Positions 17,407-27,781 of a stretch of 64,000 nt of DNA are shown one piece after another. Below the pieces are notes generated by a model that had not been told where the DNA came from, ran no database searches, and was given only the letters and a program-made list of their open reading frames with translations. Position 1 is the first letter of the stretch. Every line of letters starts with the position of its first letter. This stretch comes from Clostridium niameyense (GTDB taxonomy: Bacteria; Bacillota; Clostridia; Clostridiales; Clostridiaceae), in assembly GCF_001243045.1 (NCBI RefSeq), contig NZ_LN849007.1, positions 2,074,989 through 2,138,988 on the forward strand, read 5' to 3'. Made by a program: the position numbers and the translations under genes.

Positions 17407-18338
17407 TATTTAGCACCCCCAAACACTTTTGGAGTAACAAACTTATCTATTAAAGGTACAAATAAGTTCATTAATAATATTGAGTATGAAACTCCTTCTG
17501 GATATCCTCCAAATATACGGATGATTGTTGTGATAAGACCACATCCTATACCAAAAATCACCTGTCCTTTTTTAGTCATTGGAGAAGTTGTATAATCTGT
17601 TGCCATAAATATAGCACCAAGCATTAATCCTCCAACAAATATTTCATATATAGCATTTCCTGACATAAAGCCATTTCTTCCTATAATTGTTGTAAGTACT
17701 AATACTGTTCCTACATAAGATACTGGTATATGCCAAGTTATAATTCTTTTATATAAAAGATAAGCAAAACCTATAAGTAATGCAAGAGCTGAAGTTTCAC
17801 CTATACATCCACCTATATGTCCTAAGAAAGCTGCACTTATGCTTGGTAAGTTTCCTTGTCCACTCTTTAAGATATTAAGTGGTGTAGCTGTAGCAATTCC
17901 ATCAATTGTCCATGTTGTCATAGCCACTGGCCAAGATGCTAATAAAAACGCTCTTCCTGCCAATGCTGGGTTAACTACATTTTGTCCAATTCCACCAAAG
18001 AATTCTTTAACGACTATAATAGAAAAGAAACTTCCTATTACTAGCATCCAAAGTGGAAGTGTTGGCGGTACATTAAAAGAAAGTAATATTCCTGTTACAA
18101 CTGCACTATAATCTCCTATAGTTATTTCTCTTCCTGTTGATTTTTCCCATATATATTCTGCTGCAACACAAGATATAACTCCTGTTAATATAACTAAAAG
18201 TGCTCTTAGCTTAAAGAAATATACTGCTGCAACTATCGCTGGAATTAATGCAATTACTACATCTCTCATTATAGATTGCACAGAATCTTTTGAACGAATA
18301 TGTGGAGATGAAGATAATGTAAACATTGTTTCAGACAT
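17406..18338 (-). CDS. rnfD: Rnf electron transport complex subunit D
   Basis: The 310-residue membrane protein has eight or more hydrophobic segments and resembles NqrB. The sequence DGIATATPL near residues 155-163 is the site where the Thr receives covalent FMN from ApbE in this family. The conserved GGIGQNVVNPALAGRAF region precedes it. RnfD carries the FMN/riboflavin pathway and probably the ion channel of the complex. Confidence 0.96.
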   Translation of the reverse strand: MSETMFTLSSSPHIRSKDSVQSIMRDVVIALIPAIVAAVYFFKLRALLVILTGVISCVAAEYIWEKSTGREITIGDYSAVVTGILLSFNVPPTLPLWMLVIGSFFSIIVVKEFFGGIGQNVVNPALAGRAFLLASWPVAMTTWTIDGIATATPLNILKSGQGNLPSISAAFLGHIGGCIGETSALALLIGFAYLLYKRIITWHIPVSYVGTVLVLTTIIGRNGFMSGNAIYEIFVGGLMLGAIFMATDYTTSPMTKKGQVIFGIGCGLITTIIRIFGGYPEGVSYSILLMNLFVPLIDKFVTPKVFGGAK

Positions 18339-18351
18339 CCAAAGTCACTCC

Positions 18352-19677
18352 TTACTTCTTATTTTTCTTTTTCTCAGCTATAACTGTACGCTTAGCTGTT
18401 CTTATAGATTGTATTAATTGACGTTTTGCAGGACATACGAATGTACAGCAACCACACTCTATACAATCTAATCCGTGTAATTCTTCAAAAGATGCATATT
18501 CATGTCTCTTTGATAAAGAATCTAATGTAGATGGTATTAAGTTCATAGGACATGCTTCTACACATCTACCACATCTTATACAGCTTGATGATTTTGGTAA
18601 TACTGCTTGTGCTTTAGTTAAGCATAATAAACCTGATGAACCTTTTATTGCTGGTACATCTAATGTACTCATAGTCATACCCATCATAGGTCCACCTGCT
18701 ATAACCTTAACTGGATCTTCTTTAAATCCTCCGCAGAAATCTATTAATTCTTTTAAATTTGTTCCAAGTTTCATTCTAATGTTTTTAGGTTCTTTAACAG
18801 CTTCTCCTGTAACTGTTATAACTCTTTCCATTAAAGGTCTTCCAAGTACTACTGATTGATATATTTGATATATTGTTGCAGTATTTTGAACCACACAACC
18901 TGCATCTGCTGGTAATTTACCAGATGGTACTTCTCTACCTTTTATAGCATAAATTAATTGTTTTTCAGCTCCTTGAGGATATTTAGTTTTTAATACTTTA
19001 ACTTCTATATTATTTATCCCTAGAACTGCTTTTTTCATTGTTTCAATTGCATCTGGTTTATTATTTTCTATTCCTATATATCCCTTTGCTTCTGGGAATA
19101 CTTTTAATACTATTTTTAAACCTTCTACAATTTTTTCTGGTTCTTCAAGTAATAGTCTATGGTCACAAGTTAAATATGGCTCACATTCTGCCGCATTTAC
19201 TATAATTGAATCGATTTTTTTATCTGGTGGTGGTGATAATTTTACATGAGTTGGGAAACAGGCTCCACCCATACCAACTATTCCCGCCTCTTGGATTATT
19301 TTGATTATCTCTTCTTTTGTCATTTCCTTGTAGTCTTTTGGCTTTGGCATCTCTGCTTCCTCATATTGTCCATCATTTTCTACAATAACAGCCATTGCCT
19401 TATTGCCTGCCGCAAGTAAAACTGGTGCTATATTTTTTACTGTTCCTGAAACGCTACTATATATTGGCGCTGAAACAAACCCTGTAGCTTCACCTATTTT
19501 TTGTCCAACTAATACCCTGTCCCCTTTTTTTACTATTGGATTACAAGGTGCACCTATATGTTGTGACATAGGGAAAACTAAGTCGCCTTTTGGTAGATAT
19601 TCTTCTATAGGCTTTTTTTCTGTAAGATATTTTCCATGAGGTGGAAATATACCTTTTTTAAAAGTTAATAATTCCAT
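18352..19677 (-). CDS. rnfC: Rnf electron transport complex subunit C (NADH/FMN-binding)
   Basis: The 441-residue cytoplasmic subunit has a SLBB/biotinyl-like N-terminal domain, the Gly-rich GMGGACFPTHVK segment (about residues 135-146) of the FMN/NADH site, and two ferredoxin motifs CIRCGRCVEACP and CIECGCCTFVCP near the C-terminus. It exchanges electrons with NAD+. It is the first gene of rnfCDGEAB and starts after a GGGAGG ribosome binding site. The 610 bases upstream hold no other gene, so the promoter should lie there. Confidence 0.97.
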   Translation of the reverse strand: MELLTFKKGIFPPHGKYLTEKKPIEEYLPKGDLVFPMSQHIGAPCNPIVKKGDRVLVGQKIGEATGFVSAPIYSSVSGTVKNIAPVLLAAGNKAMAVIVENDGQYEEAEMPKPKDYKEMTKEEIIKIIQEAGIVGMGGACFPTHVKLSPPPDKKIDSIIVNAAECEPYLTCDHRLLLEEPEKIVEGLKIVLKVFPEAKGYIGIENNKPDAIETMKKAVLGINNIEVKVLKTKYPQGAEKQLIYAIKGREVPSGKLPADAGCVVQNTATIYQIYQSVVLGRPLMERVITVTGEAVKEPKNIRMKLGTNLKELIDFCGGFKEDPVKVIAGGPMMGMTMSTLDVPAIKGSSGLLCLTKAQAVLPKSSSCIRCGRCVEACPMNLIPSTLDSLSKRHEYASFEELHGLDCIECGCCTFVCPAKRQLIQSIRTAKRTVIAEKKKNKK

Positions 19678-20293
19678 ATTAATCCTCCCATCCTTATGAA
19701 TACATGCTTTTTATATATTATCTACACAAAATATAATAAATACTAGCAACTATTATGCCAATAAATAAAAATGCAAAAATTGCCTATATTGTATTATCTT
19801 TTATTTTAAAGTACAAAATACGCAAAAAAGCTGTAATTTATATATGAATTTTATTTAATATGCAATATACTTATTTTATAAGAATTTATGCGTATCTGCA
19901 AGTATATTTTTACTAACTGACCTTCCATAATATAACAAATTTATATTTTTTTCTACCTTTATTAACTCCCATTCTTATTATATGTTTTTTGTAATCGATT
20001 TACAAGTATTTATAATAAGTTTAGTTTACAGGGTGATTTTTTTAATATTTTTAATTAATATTAAAATATAGTTTATAATGTATAACCCCTCTAAATAAGC
20101 CATCTATACAGATAAAAATTAGTAATATTTTTGTTTCATTTTGTAATTTTTTTGTTAATTATTTTTTTAATTATTTATAAATATTGTGTTTAACTATTTA
20201 AGTATATGTTTTTAAAATGAAAAATATTATATTGTAGAAAAAAATTTAAATTATTTAATATTATATATTTATAATCGTAAGATTTTAATAATT
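19678..20293. other. Gene-free region upstream of rnfC
   Basis: The 616 bases are extremely A+T-rich. They should contain the rnf promoter. I looked for a Rex box (TTGTTA-N6-TAACAA) and did not see one, and I found no RNA structure that I can name. Confidence 0.4.
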
Positions 20294-21721
20294 TTATATT
20301 TTTTTACTCTGAGTATTATTGCCTTTAAATAAAATATATAAAATCATTATAATTAATGAAAATATTATACCTGTAGATTGTGCATTTAATATCCATAAAC
20401 CCTTTCCTTTATTATAAATCTCACAAACTAAAGTAACTCCTATTCCTATTAAAGCTGATATAAATGCTGATTTTGTAGTAGCTTTTTTTGAAAACAATCC
20501 AAACATTAATGGTGCTGTTAAAGAAACTGACATTAATGTGTAAAAGATTGATAATGCTGTTATTATATTAGGAAGTAAAAATGCCATAGCTATTCCTAAT
20601 ACTCCTCCTAGTATCGTAACTATTCTACTTACTTTTAATAGTTTTTTATCTTCTATGTTAGGACTTATAAATGTTTTGTATATATCTTCTGTAAAAGTTG
20701 TGGTAAGCATATAAAGCACTGCATCTGCTGTACTTACTTCTGCTGCGAAAATAGCTGCTAGTGCTAAAGCAGATACTGAAAATGGAAGCATGTTTTTCAT
20801 GACCATAGGTAATGCTAATTCTTGTTGTTTAATATTTGGAAATTTAGCAAAAGCACACATACCAAGTATAGTTGGTAAAAAAGCAAATAATATTTGTACT
20901 ATAGAACACCAAAGAGCTGATTTTTTTATAGTTTTTTCATCTTTAGCTCCATATACTTTTCCTATTAATCCTGGTGATATAAAAAATGAAGGTGTAAGCA
21001 TTAAAAACCATCCTATTATTTGAGTTATTCCAATACCAGTTAAACTAAAATATTTACTGCTTTCTACTGTAGTTAAATTTGCCATGATCTTTGCATGTAA
21101 TTCACCAAATCCTCCTATATGATAAACAGCATAAGGTACAGCTATTATAAAACCTAATATAATTACTATAAGTTCTAACATATTTACTATAGATGATGAT
21201 AAAAGTCCCCCTGCTGAAAAATAAACTACTACTACTATAGCCCCTATTAATATTCCTACATTTTTGCTTATACCTGAAGTTATATTTAAAATCCAAGAGA
21301 TGCCCATAAGCTGACCTGCAAATAAAGCTACTGTTCCTATAGTCATCATTATAGATATACATCCTTTAAAATATTTTGAATATCTTAAATCTAAATAGTC
21401 TCCTAAAGTATATAAATTATATTTTTTAGATATTCTCCAAATTCTAGGCCCAACTACAAAAGCTAATACCAAAGTACCTATAGCAGACATAAATATCCAC
21501 CAATAAGATGATACACCATACTTATAAGCTATACCTGTTATACCAACTGTAGAACCCGCTCCTATATTTGCAGCTATTAAAGTTGAGAATAGTAGTCTTG
21601 AATTTAGTTTTCTCCCTGCTACAAAAAAATCTGAAGAACTTTTAACATATTTAGTAGTAAAAAATCCTGCAGTTATTAGTATAAGGGAATATATTATTAT
21701 AAATATCAAATAAGAGTTCAT
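20294..21721 (-). CDS. Sodium:solute symporter (SSS family)
   Basis: The protein of about 475 residues has around 13 membrane segments and SSS features: FFVAGRKLNSRLLFSTLIAANIG near the N-terminus and AEVSTADAVLYMLTT in the middle. These transporters use the Na+ gradient to import solutes such as pantothenate, proline or other acids; the substrate cannot be read from the sequence. I placed the start at 21721 because AAAGGAGG lies just before that ATG, whereas a start 27 bases upstream lacks such a site. The gene stands alone. Na+ coupling fits with Rnf as the Na+ or H+ pump. Confidence 0.88.
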   Translation of the reverse strand: MNSYLIFIIIYSLILITAGFFTTKYVKSSSDFFVAGRKLNSRLLFSTLIAANIGAGSTVGITGIAYKYGVSSYWWIFMSAIGTLVLAFVVGPRIWRISKKYNLYTLGDYLDLRYSKYFKGCISIMMTIGTVALFAGQLMGISWILNITSGISKNVGILIGAIVVVVYFSAGGLLSSSIVNMLELIVIILGFIIAVPYAVYHIGGFGELHAKIMANLTTVESSKYFSLTGIGITQIIGWFLMLTPSFFISPGLIGKVYGAKDEKTIKKSALWCSIVQILFAFLPTILGMCAFAKFPNIKQQELALPMVMKNMLPFSVSALALAAIFAAEVSTADAVLYMLTTTFTEDIYKTFISPNIEDKKLLKVSRIVTILGGVLGIAMAFLLPNIITALSIFYTLMSVSLTAPLMFGLFSKKATTKSAFISALIGIGVTLVCEIYNKGKGLWILNAQSTGIIFSLIIMILYILFKGNNTQSKKI

Positions 21722-21837
21722 GTTTTTTCCTCCTTTGTTTTTTATCAAGGTAAATGCTAATTCATTATAGTATACCTTAAAACTTTTGTGAACTCCTTAT
21801 CAGTTAATTTTAATATTAAATTTATATATACAAATAT

Positions 21838-21868
21838 ATCTAGATTTAATATTAAATAAATCTAGATA
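21838..21868 (-). terminator. Possible terminator of the YeiH-type gene
   Basis: The arms ATCTAGATTTA and TAAATCTAGAT form a hairpin 19 bases after the stop codon at 21887. It is A+T-rich, so termination strength is uncertain. Confidence 0.45.
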
Positions 21869-21886
21869 TATTAAAAAGTTATTCTA

Positions 21887-22897
21887 TTAAATTTGTCCTG
21901 TTATAAATTGGACTATTATGCTAACTATAGCTACATTAAACCATACTATAACTCCCAAAAGTATGGGTTTTAATCCCGACTTTATCATCTTTTTGAAGTT
22001 AGAACTTAATCCTACTGCAGATAAAGCCATAACTATTAAAAACTTTCCAATCTCATTTATATAATGTACTGTATTACCCTTAAATAATCCCATAGTATTC
22101 AATAGTGATGCTACTAAAAACCATAGTATAAACCATGGAAATATCTTTTTAAAAGAATAATTTACTTTTCCTTGTTGTTTTTGAGCTTGTTTTTTCTTTT
22201 TATAGGCTGTTATAAAAGCAAATATTATTGATATAGGTATGATCATTGTAGCTCTTGTTAATTTTACTATAGTAGCATATTTTCCTGCTACATTACTAAA
22301 AGCATATCCCGCTGCTACTACTGAAGATGTATCATTTATAGCTGTACCTGCCCAAAGTCCAAAAGCTTTATCTGAAAAACCTAACATATGTCCAAGAGGT
22401 GGAAATATTAAAACTGCTATTATATTGAATAAAAATATGGTAGATATGGAATAGGCAATTTCCATATCATCAGCTTCTATAATAGGTGATATAGCAGCTA
22501 TAGCAGATCCTCCACAAATTGCTGTACCAACACCTATTAATGTTCTTAGTTTATCTGGAATTTTAAGAAATTTTCCCACTACATAAGCTGTTATAAATGC
22601 TGTTGTTATAGTAAAAAATGTTACAGATAATGATTCTAATCCTGTTTTTCTTACTTGGGTTAAACTAAGTCCCCCTCCTAACACTATAATTGACCACTGT
22701 AATATTTTTTTAGATGTAAAGTTAACTCCTTCTACAGTACAATCTGCTTTTCCTATAAAATTATTAATTATTATACCTATAACTATGCCAAATACCGGCG
22801 CTCCTATTATTGGTGCTAACTTACCAAAATAACTAGCTACCAATGCTATAGCAAAAGAAAGTAGTACTCCCGGTATAATTCTTTTTTTATTTTTCAT
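21887..22897 (-). CDS. YeiH/UPF0324 family membrane protein (putative sulfate exporter)
   Basis: The 336-residue protein has about ten membrane segments and the family's Gly-rich stretches GVGTAICGGSAIAAISP (about residues 121-137) and AGTAINDTSSVVAAGYAFS (about 182-200). Members are annotated as putative sulfate exporters, but biochemical proof is thin. The ATG follows GGAG. The gene stands alone, with a likely promoter in the 200 bases before the divergent aminotransferase gene. Confidence 0.88.
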   Translation of the reverse strand: MKNKKRIIPGVLLSFAIALVASYFGKLAPIIGAPVFGIVIGIIINNFIGKADCTVEGVNFTSKKILQWSIIVLGGGLSLTQVRKTGLESLSVTFFTITTAFITAYVVGKFLKIPDKLRTLIGVGTAICGGSAIAAISPIIEADDMEIAYSISTIFLFNIIAVLIFPPLGHMLGFSDKAFGLWAGTAINDTSSVVAAGYAFSNVAGKYATIVKLTRATMIIPISIIFAFITAYKKKKQAQKQQGKVNYSFKKIFPWFILWFLVASLLNTMGLFKGNTVHYINEIGKFLIVMALSAVGLSSNFKKMIKSGLKPILLGVIVWFNVAIVSIIVQFITGQI

Positions 22898-23114
22898 TTC
22901 ATCAACTCCTGTATAACCTTTATTAAATGTCTTTAATGATTTTTTAACATTTATTATTTTATATTTTTATTAACAAAAAGTTAAATATTATTATTTTATA
23001 GTTATAATAAGTTTTTACTTATGCTGTATGCCTATATTAAAATTAATTATTTTTTTACATTAAATTAGTGTCATTTTCCTTATTTGCTTCTTATTATATA
23101 TTGGAGTGATGCTT

Positions 23115-24440
23115 ATGAATTTTATTAAAAATTCTCCATATAAATATTTGGTAGTAGGAGTGGACACTAAAATTCCTATTAATAATAATAAATTAGTTAC
23201 AGCTATAAACTTTGATAACTCTGCCACTACTCCAGCTTTCGTATCTGTAATGGAAGAAATTTTTGACTTTGCTCCGTGGTATTCCTCTATCCACAGAGGT
23301 ACTGGATATAAATCTCAACTTTCCTCTGAAATATATGAAAAATCTAAAAATACTGTTGCAAATTTTATAGGTGCAGATCTTAATTACGACACAATAATAT
23401 ATGTAAAAAATACTACAGAAGCAATTAATAAGCTCTCTTATAGGCTATGTAGCGATGATCCTGACTCTATAGTATTAGCTACTTCTATGGAACATCATTC
23501 AAATGACTTGCCTTGGAGAGGAAAATACAATGTAGATTATATTGAAGTAGATAATTGTGGTCGTCTTGTTATAGAAGATTTAAAACAAAAACTCATTAAA
23601 TATCAGGGTAAAGTTAAATTAGTAACTGTAACAGGAGCTTCAAATGTTACAGGATATAAAAATCCTATTTATTATATAGCTTCTTTAGTTCACCAATTTA
23701 ACGCTAAGTTATTAGTAGACGGTGCTCAACTTGTACCTCATTGTGCTATAAATATGAAACCTCATAATGATATGAATCATATTGACTATTTAGCTTTTTC
23801 TGCCCATAAAATGTACGCTCCTTTTGGTATAGGAGTATTAGTAGGTCCTAAATCTACTTTTGAGGCAGGTGATCCTGAAATTAGTGGTGGTGGTACTGTT
23901 AAAACTGTTACAAAAGATTTTGTTATATGGAAGGATCCTCCAGAAAAAGAGGAGGCAGGTACTCCAAACCTTATGGGGGTTGTAGCTTTAACTACAGCTA
24001 TAAACACTTTGAATAAATTAGGTATGAACAATATTGAAAGATATGAACAATACCTTTTAAAATATACTATTAATAAATTGAAGAGAATACCAGATATAGA
24101 GCTTTACTCTCATGATGATAATTATCCTAAAGTTTCAATTATACCTTTTAATATAAAAGGTATTCATCATAGTGTTACAGCTGAAATTTTATCCAAAGAG
24201 GCCGGAATAGCTGTTAGAAGCGGTTGTTTTTGTGCACAACCTTATGTACAAAGACTTTTAAATATATCTGAAGAAGATGTTAAAAAATACGCCTTTAAAG
24301 AAGGTCTTGAAAGGCCTGGAATGGTTAGAATAAGTTTCGGAATGTATAATGATTGTTATGAAATAGATAGGATGATTTATAGTCTAAAAACTATTGTAGC
24401 AAATAAAAAATTTTATATTAAAAGATATGGATTTCAATAA
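23115..24440 (+). CDS. Class V aminotransferase (cysteine desulfurase-like)
   Basis: This PLP enzyme of about 441 residues has DGAQLVPHC (PLP-contacting Asp), FSAHKMYAPFGIGVLVG (Schiff-base Lys) and a C-terminal RSGCFCAQPY segment that resembles the SufS/NifS active-site Cys loop. It may remove sulfur from cysteine or act on another amino acid. No Fe-S scaffold gene lies beside it, so a specialised desulfurase or lyase role is possible. The ATG at 23115 follows GGAG at a good distance; a GTG nine bases upstream is an alternative start. It ends at a strong terminator. Confidence 0.88.
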   Translation: MNFIKNSPYKYLVVGVDTKIPINNNKLVTAINFDNSATTPAFVSVMEEIFDFAPWYSSIHRGTGYKSQLSSEIYEKSKNTVANFIGADLNYDTIIYVKNTTEAINKLSYRLCSDDPDSIVLATSMEHHSNDLPWRGKYNVDYIEVDNCGRLVIEDLKQKLIKYQGKVKLVTVTGASNVTGYKNPIYYIASLVHQFNAKLLVDGAQLVPHCAINMKPHNDMNHIDYLAFSAHKMYAPFGIGVLVGPKSTFEAGDPEISGGGTVKTVTKDFVIWKDPPEKEEAGTPNLMGVVALTTAINTLNKLGMNNIERYEQYLLKYTINKLKRIPDIELYSHDDNYPKVSIIPFNIKGIHHSVTAEILSKEAGIAVRSGCFCAQPYVQRLLNISEEDVKKYAFKEGLERPGMVRISFGMYNDCYEIDRMIYSLKTIVANKKFYIKRYGFQ

Positions 24441-24457
24441 TGGAGAAATAACTAAAA

Positions 24458-24501
24458 AAGTGTCTCAAAATGATGTAGATCATTTTGAGGCACTTCTTTT
24501 T
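24458..24501. terminator. Bidirectional terminator between aminotransferase and antiporter genes
   Basis: Seventeen-base arms (AAGTGTCTCAAAATGAT with ATCATTTTGAGGCACTT) leave a four-base loop and are followed by a T tract. It lies between convergent genes. Confidence 0.88.
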
Positions 24502-24533
24502 ATATTGGACATGGCAAAGTAAATCAAGCTATA

Positions 24534-25796
24534 CTACATTTTAGCTTGTATTGTTTTTTCTGTTATTTTTGATTCATCTAGCTTTAAAATTTTAGCTAGG
24601 AATGGAGCTGTACTTGCTTGGAAGGTTAAAGTTATTATTATAGTCATAAATGTTACAGAAGCTATTATATCTGCATTTTTAACCTTCATAGCCATAAGCA
24701 TTCCTACTAATGCTGCTGGGATTACTCCTGTTTCTCTTACCCACATAAGGTATATAACTTCTTTTATATTCCATTTAGCTCTTCTATCTAATATAACAGA
24801 TATTAAAACTGATATAGGTCTTGCAATAAATATTAATAAAACTACCAACAATATATCTTTTGTGAAATATTTTGTTAATATATCAAAGTCTATATGTGAA
24901 CCTAGTAAAACAAATATCATCATTCTAAGAATTATAGTTAAAACCTCTTTAAATCTAAGGTGAGTAACTTGATATTCATCAGGAATTCTACATTTTATAA
25001 TATTCTTGTTTCCACATACCATACCTATCATAAATACTGCCATAAATCCACTAAAGCCTAAATGTTCAGCAATTAAATAAGCTCCTATAACAGCAACTAT
25101 AGCCATTTCTGAAGAATATTCCTTTAAAATCCCTACTTTTTTATCTGATATAAGATTTGTAGCAACATATCCTAAGATAACTCCTACTGCAATACCTCCA
25201 AAAGCTGATTTAACTAGGTTAAATGCGCTAGTACCTAATGAAAATTTCTCTCCTGTTAAAGTTCCTAATACTGCAAAAGTAACTATAGCTGCTGCTGCAT
25301 CATTAAAAGCTGATTCTGATATAATGGTCTGTTTTAGTTTATTACTTACATTCATATTTTTAAATAGTGGTATTAATACAGATGGGTCTGTTGAAGAAAC
25401 AACTGCACCTAACAAAATTCCATAGATTAAATCTATATGAAAAATCCTACAGGCAAAATAACCTGTTATACCTGTAGATATAAATACACCTATTGTGGAT
25501 AATAATAATACTGATACTTTTACATTATTAAATACCTTAAGATCTATTTCTCTACCACCATCGTATAGTATATAGGCAGCACCGAAAGTTAATATAAGTT
25601 GATTTCCTACAGGGTGACTGTTCATATTTATTATATTTAAAACCTGTGGTCCTAACAAAACTCCTGCTAATATAAACAAAACAACATCTGGAAGATGAAG
25701 TTTTCTACTTAATTTTCCAAAGACCACCCCAGATAAAATTACTATAGCTATTAATTCTAATATTTTCTCTGCTGTTATGATTGTAGTTGTTTGCAT
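24534..25796 (-). CDS. Na+/H+ antiporter, CPA1/NhaP-type
   Basis: The protein of about 420 residues has around 12 membrane segments and monovalent cation:proton antiporter features, such as GGREIDLKVF near residue 80 and SESAFNDAAAAIVTF (about residues 160-175), where the Asn-Asp pair is the ion-binding site. It exchanges Na+ (or K+) for H+ and would interact with the Rnf-generated gradient. The start at 25796 follows TTGGAGATG at good spacing; upstream TTG/ATG codons overlap that ribosome binding site. No regulatory TrkA-C domain is present. Confidence 0.9.
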   Translation of the reverse strand: MQTTTIITAEKILELIAIVILSGVVFGKLSRKLHLPDVVLFILAGVLLGPQVLNIINMNSHPVGNQLILTFGAAYILYDGGREIDLKVFNNVKVSVLLLSTIGVFISTGITGYFACRIFHIDLIYGILLGAVVSSTDPSVLIPLFKNMNVSNKLKQTIISESAFNDAAAAIVTFAVLGTLTGEKFSLGTSAFNLVKSAFGGIAVGVILGYVATNLISDKKVGILKEYSSEMAIVAVIGAYLIAEHLGFSGFMAVFMIGMVCGNKNIIKCRIPDEYQVTHLRFKEVLTIILRMMIFVLLGSHIDFDILTKYFTKDILLVVLLIFIARPISVLISVILDRRAKWNIKEVIYLMWVRETGVIPAALVGMLMAMKVKNADIIASVTFMTIIITLTFQASTAPFLAKILKLDESKITEKTIQAKM

Positions 25797-26284
25797 AATA
25801 ATCATCTCCAATTAAACACTAAAATTATTGGTATCTATGTTATATCATAACTTCATTTCAAAACACAATATATTTCTTTATGTTTTTTTACTTATTTTTA
25901 CAGAAATTTGTGGTGTTTTTAACACTTACATAGTAAGAAAATCTACCTTATAATATATAAATACAAAATATAAAAAATAGTTTTGCAACCTATTATATAG
26001 TATATTTTATTACTTAATATTCTCTACTTAATCTTTTTATAAATATAAATTAATAACTATATAAAATCTAAATTAACACTTTTAAACATTTTTATAAATA
26101 CTTTTATAATTGAATTATAGGCTTTCGTTAGTATTTTAAGATTATTTCTAAATTTTCTTAAAATATATACTAAATTTTTCTAAGATTTAAAATGTTAAAT
26201 AATAATTTTACTGTTTAATTTTTAATTCATCTTTATAATATTCCATTTATTTGCCACTACTTGTCATTGATTTAACATTGAAAA
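25797..26284. other. A+T-rich region between antiporter and MATE genes
   Basis: The 488 bases hold the antiporter promoter and the 3' flank of the MATE gene. I found no gene, strong hairpin or named site. Confidence 0.4.
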
Positions 26285-27646
26285 TTAAAGTTTATATTTT
26301 CCGTATTTTCTTAATTTTCCGGAAAATCCTAAATTGAACATTAAACAAATTAAAATTCCATCTACAATCCATTGTATATTTGTAATCCACCATACATAAA
26401 CTACAGAATATTTTAATTTATATATAAAGCAATAAATTAAAGGAACTCTTAAAATCCATCCAGTTATCAAAGTTACTATAAGAGGTGTTCTTCCATCACC
26501 CATTCCTTTTAACGCACCTTCATAAACTGTAGATATAGCTATAAAAGGTTGCTCTATTGCTCCAACTAAAAGACACATGGATGCTAAATATATAACTTGT
26601 TTTTCTTTATTTTGTACAAAAAAATGTACTAAAAAATTAGGCATTAAAAGAAATACTAAGGAAAATACTATAGCTATAACTACAGATATAGCTGTACACC
26701 CATAAGCATATTTTTTAGCTTTTTTATAATTTTTCTCTCCAAAAGCTGCTCCTACTAAACTTGTAGCTGCTACTCCTAAAGCTAAACTTGGAACTATAGA
26801 TATTGTTTCTATAGTATTTGCAATTTCATTTGCAGCAAAATTTATACTACCAGAAGCTATTATCATAACAGAACATAAAAGTCTACTTATACTATAAGCT
26901 CCTTCTTCCATAAAAGATGGAACATATATTCTAAAAATTTCTTTTATTTTAGTTATATTACTGCTAACAACGGGTTCAAACAATGGTCTTACTCTTAATT
27001 TAGTTACAATATAAAAGCTTGAAAATACTAACCCTATAGCTTGAGCTATACAAGTAGCTACTGCTGCTCCAACTATCCCTAGTTCTTTTGTACCATGACC
27101 AAATATAAGAATAAAATCTAATAAAATTTTAAAACTACTTATTATTATGGAAGTTATAAATGGAACTTTTGTATTTTTATACCCTCTTAAAACTGAATTT
27201 ATAATTTCTGTATTCATTTTTAAAAAAATACCTATAACGCTTATTCGTGTAAAAATATTGCTTATATATAATATTTCGCCTCTTCCACCTGCCATATATA
27301 ATATTCTTTTGCTAAATTTATACATATTAAAACTTATAAAAAACCCTATTAAGTTTCCTACTATGAATCCTAAAGTTGCATAAGCTTCTGCTTCTTTATA
27401 ATTCCTTCTTCCTACACTTTGGGCTACTAATGATGTTATGGCTACAGAAAGTCCTACTGAAACAAATATATTGGATATATTATAGGTAATTCCATTACTA
27501 AGTCCTACAGCACTCAAATATTTATTACCACCATAATTTCCTATCATCATAGTATCAAAAACCCCCATTAAATTATAAAGGGTCATTTCAGCTATTATAG
27601 GAATTGACAAATCTAATATTTCTTTAAACGTATATTTTTTTAACAT
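26285..27646 (-). CDS. MATE family efflux transporter
   Basis: The 453-residue membrane protein has about 12 segments in two homologous halves, with the MATE pattern LSIPIIAEMTLYNLMGVFDTMMIG at the N-terminus and an equivalent block in the middle. MATE pumps export cationic drugs or metabolites using Na+ or H+. The start follows AAGAGGTAAG. The gene is divergent from the amidase-domain gene. Substrate unknown. Confidence 0.92.
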   Translation of the reverse strand: MLKKYTFKEILDLSIPIIAEMTLYNLMGVFDTMMIGNYGGNKYLSAVGLSNGITYNISNIFVSVGLSVAITSLVAQSVGRRNYKEAEAYATLGFIVGNLIGFFISFNMYKFSKRILYMAGGRGEILYISNIFTRISVIGIFLKMNTEIINSVLRGYKNTKVPFITSIIISSFKILLDFILIFGHGTKELGIVGAAVATCIAQAIGLVFSSFYIVTKLRVRPLFEPVVSSNITKIKEIFRIYVPSFMEEGAYSISRLLCSVMIIASGSINFAANEIANTIETISIVPSLALGVAATSLVGAAFGEKNYKKAKKYAYGCTAISVVIAIVFSLVFLLMPNFLVHFFVQNKEKQVIYLASMCLLVGAIEQPFIAISTVYEGALKGMGDGRTPLIVTLITGWILRVPLIYCFIYKLKYSVVYVWWITNIQWIVDGILICLMFNLGFSGKLRKYGKYKL

Positions 27647-27781
27647 AACTTACCTCTTAAAATAGTTATTTTTATTTTTGAATTTGGGAAATACTAAAAT
27701 ATCTAATATTTTATATATTAATAAAAAAAGCTTATTATGATTAAAACCTTACAATATAAAATACTGTACAGGAGGATACTA

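Noticed and set aside
19678-20293. A riboswitch or Rex box upstream of rnfC
   Set aside because: No conserved riboswitch core and no TTGTTA-N6-TAACAA site could be found by eye.
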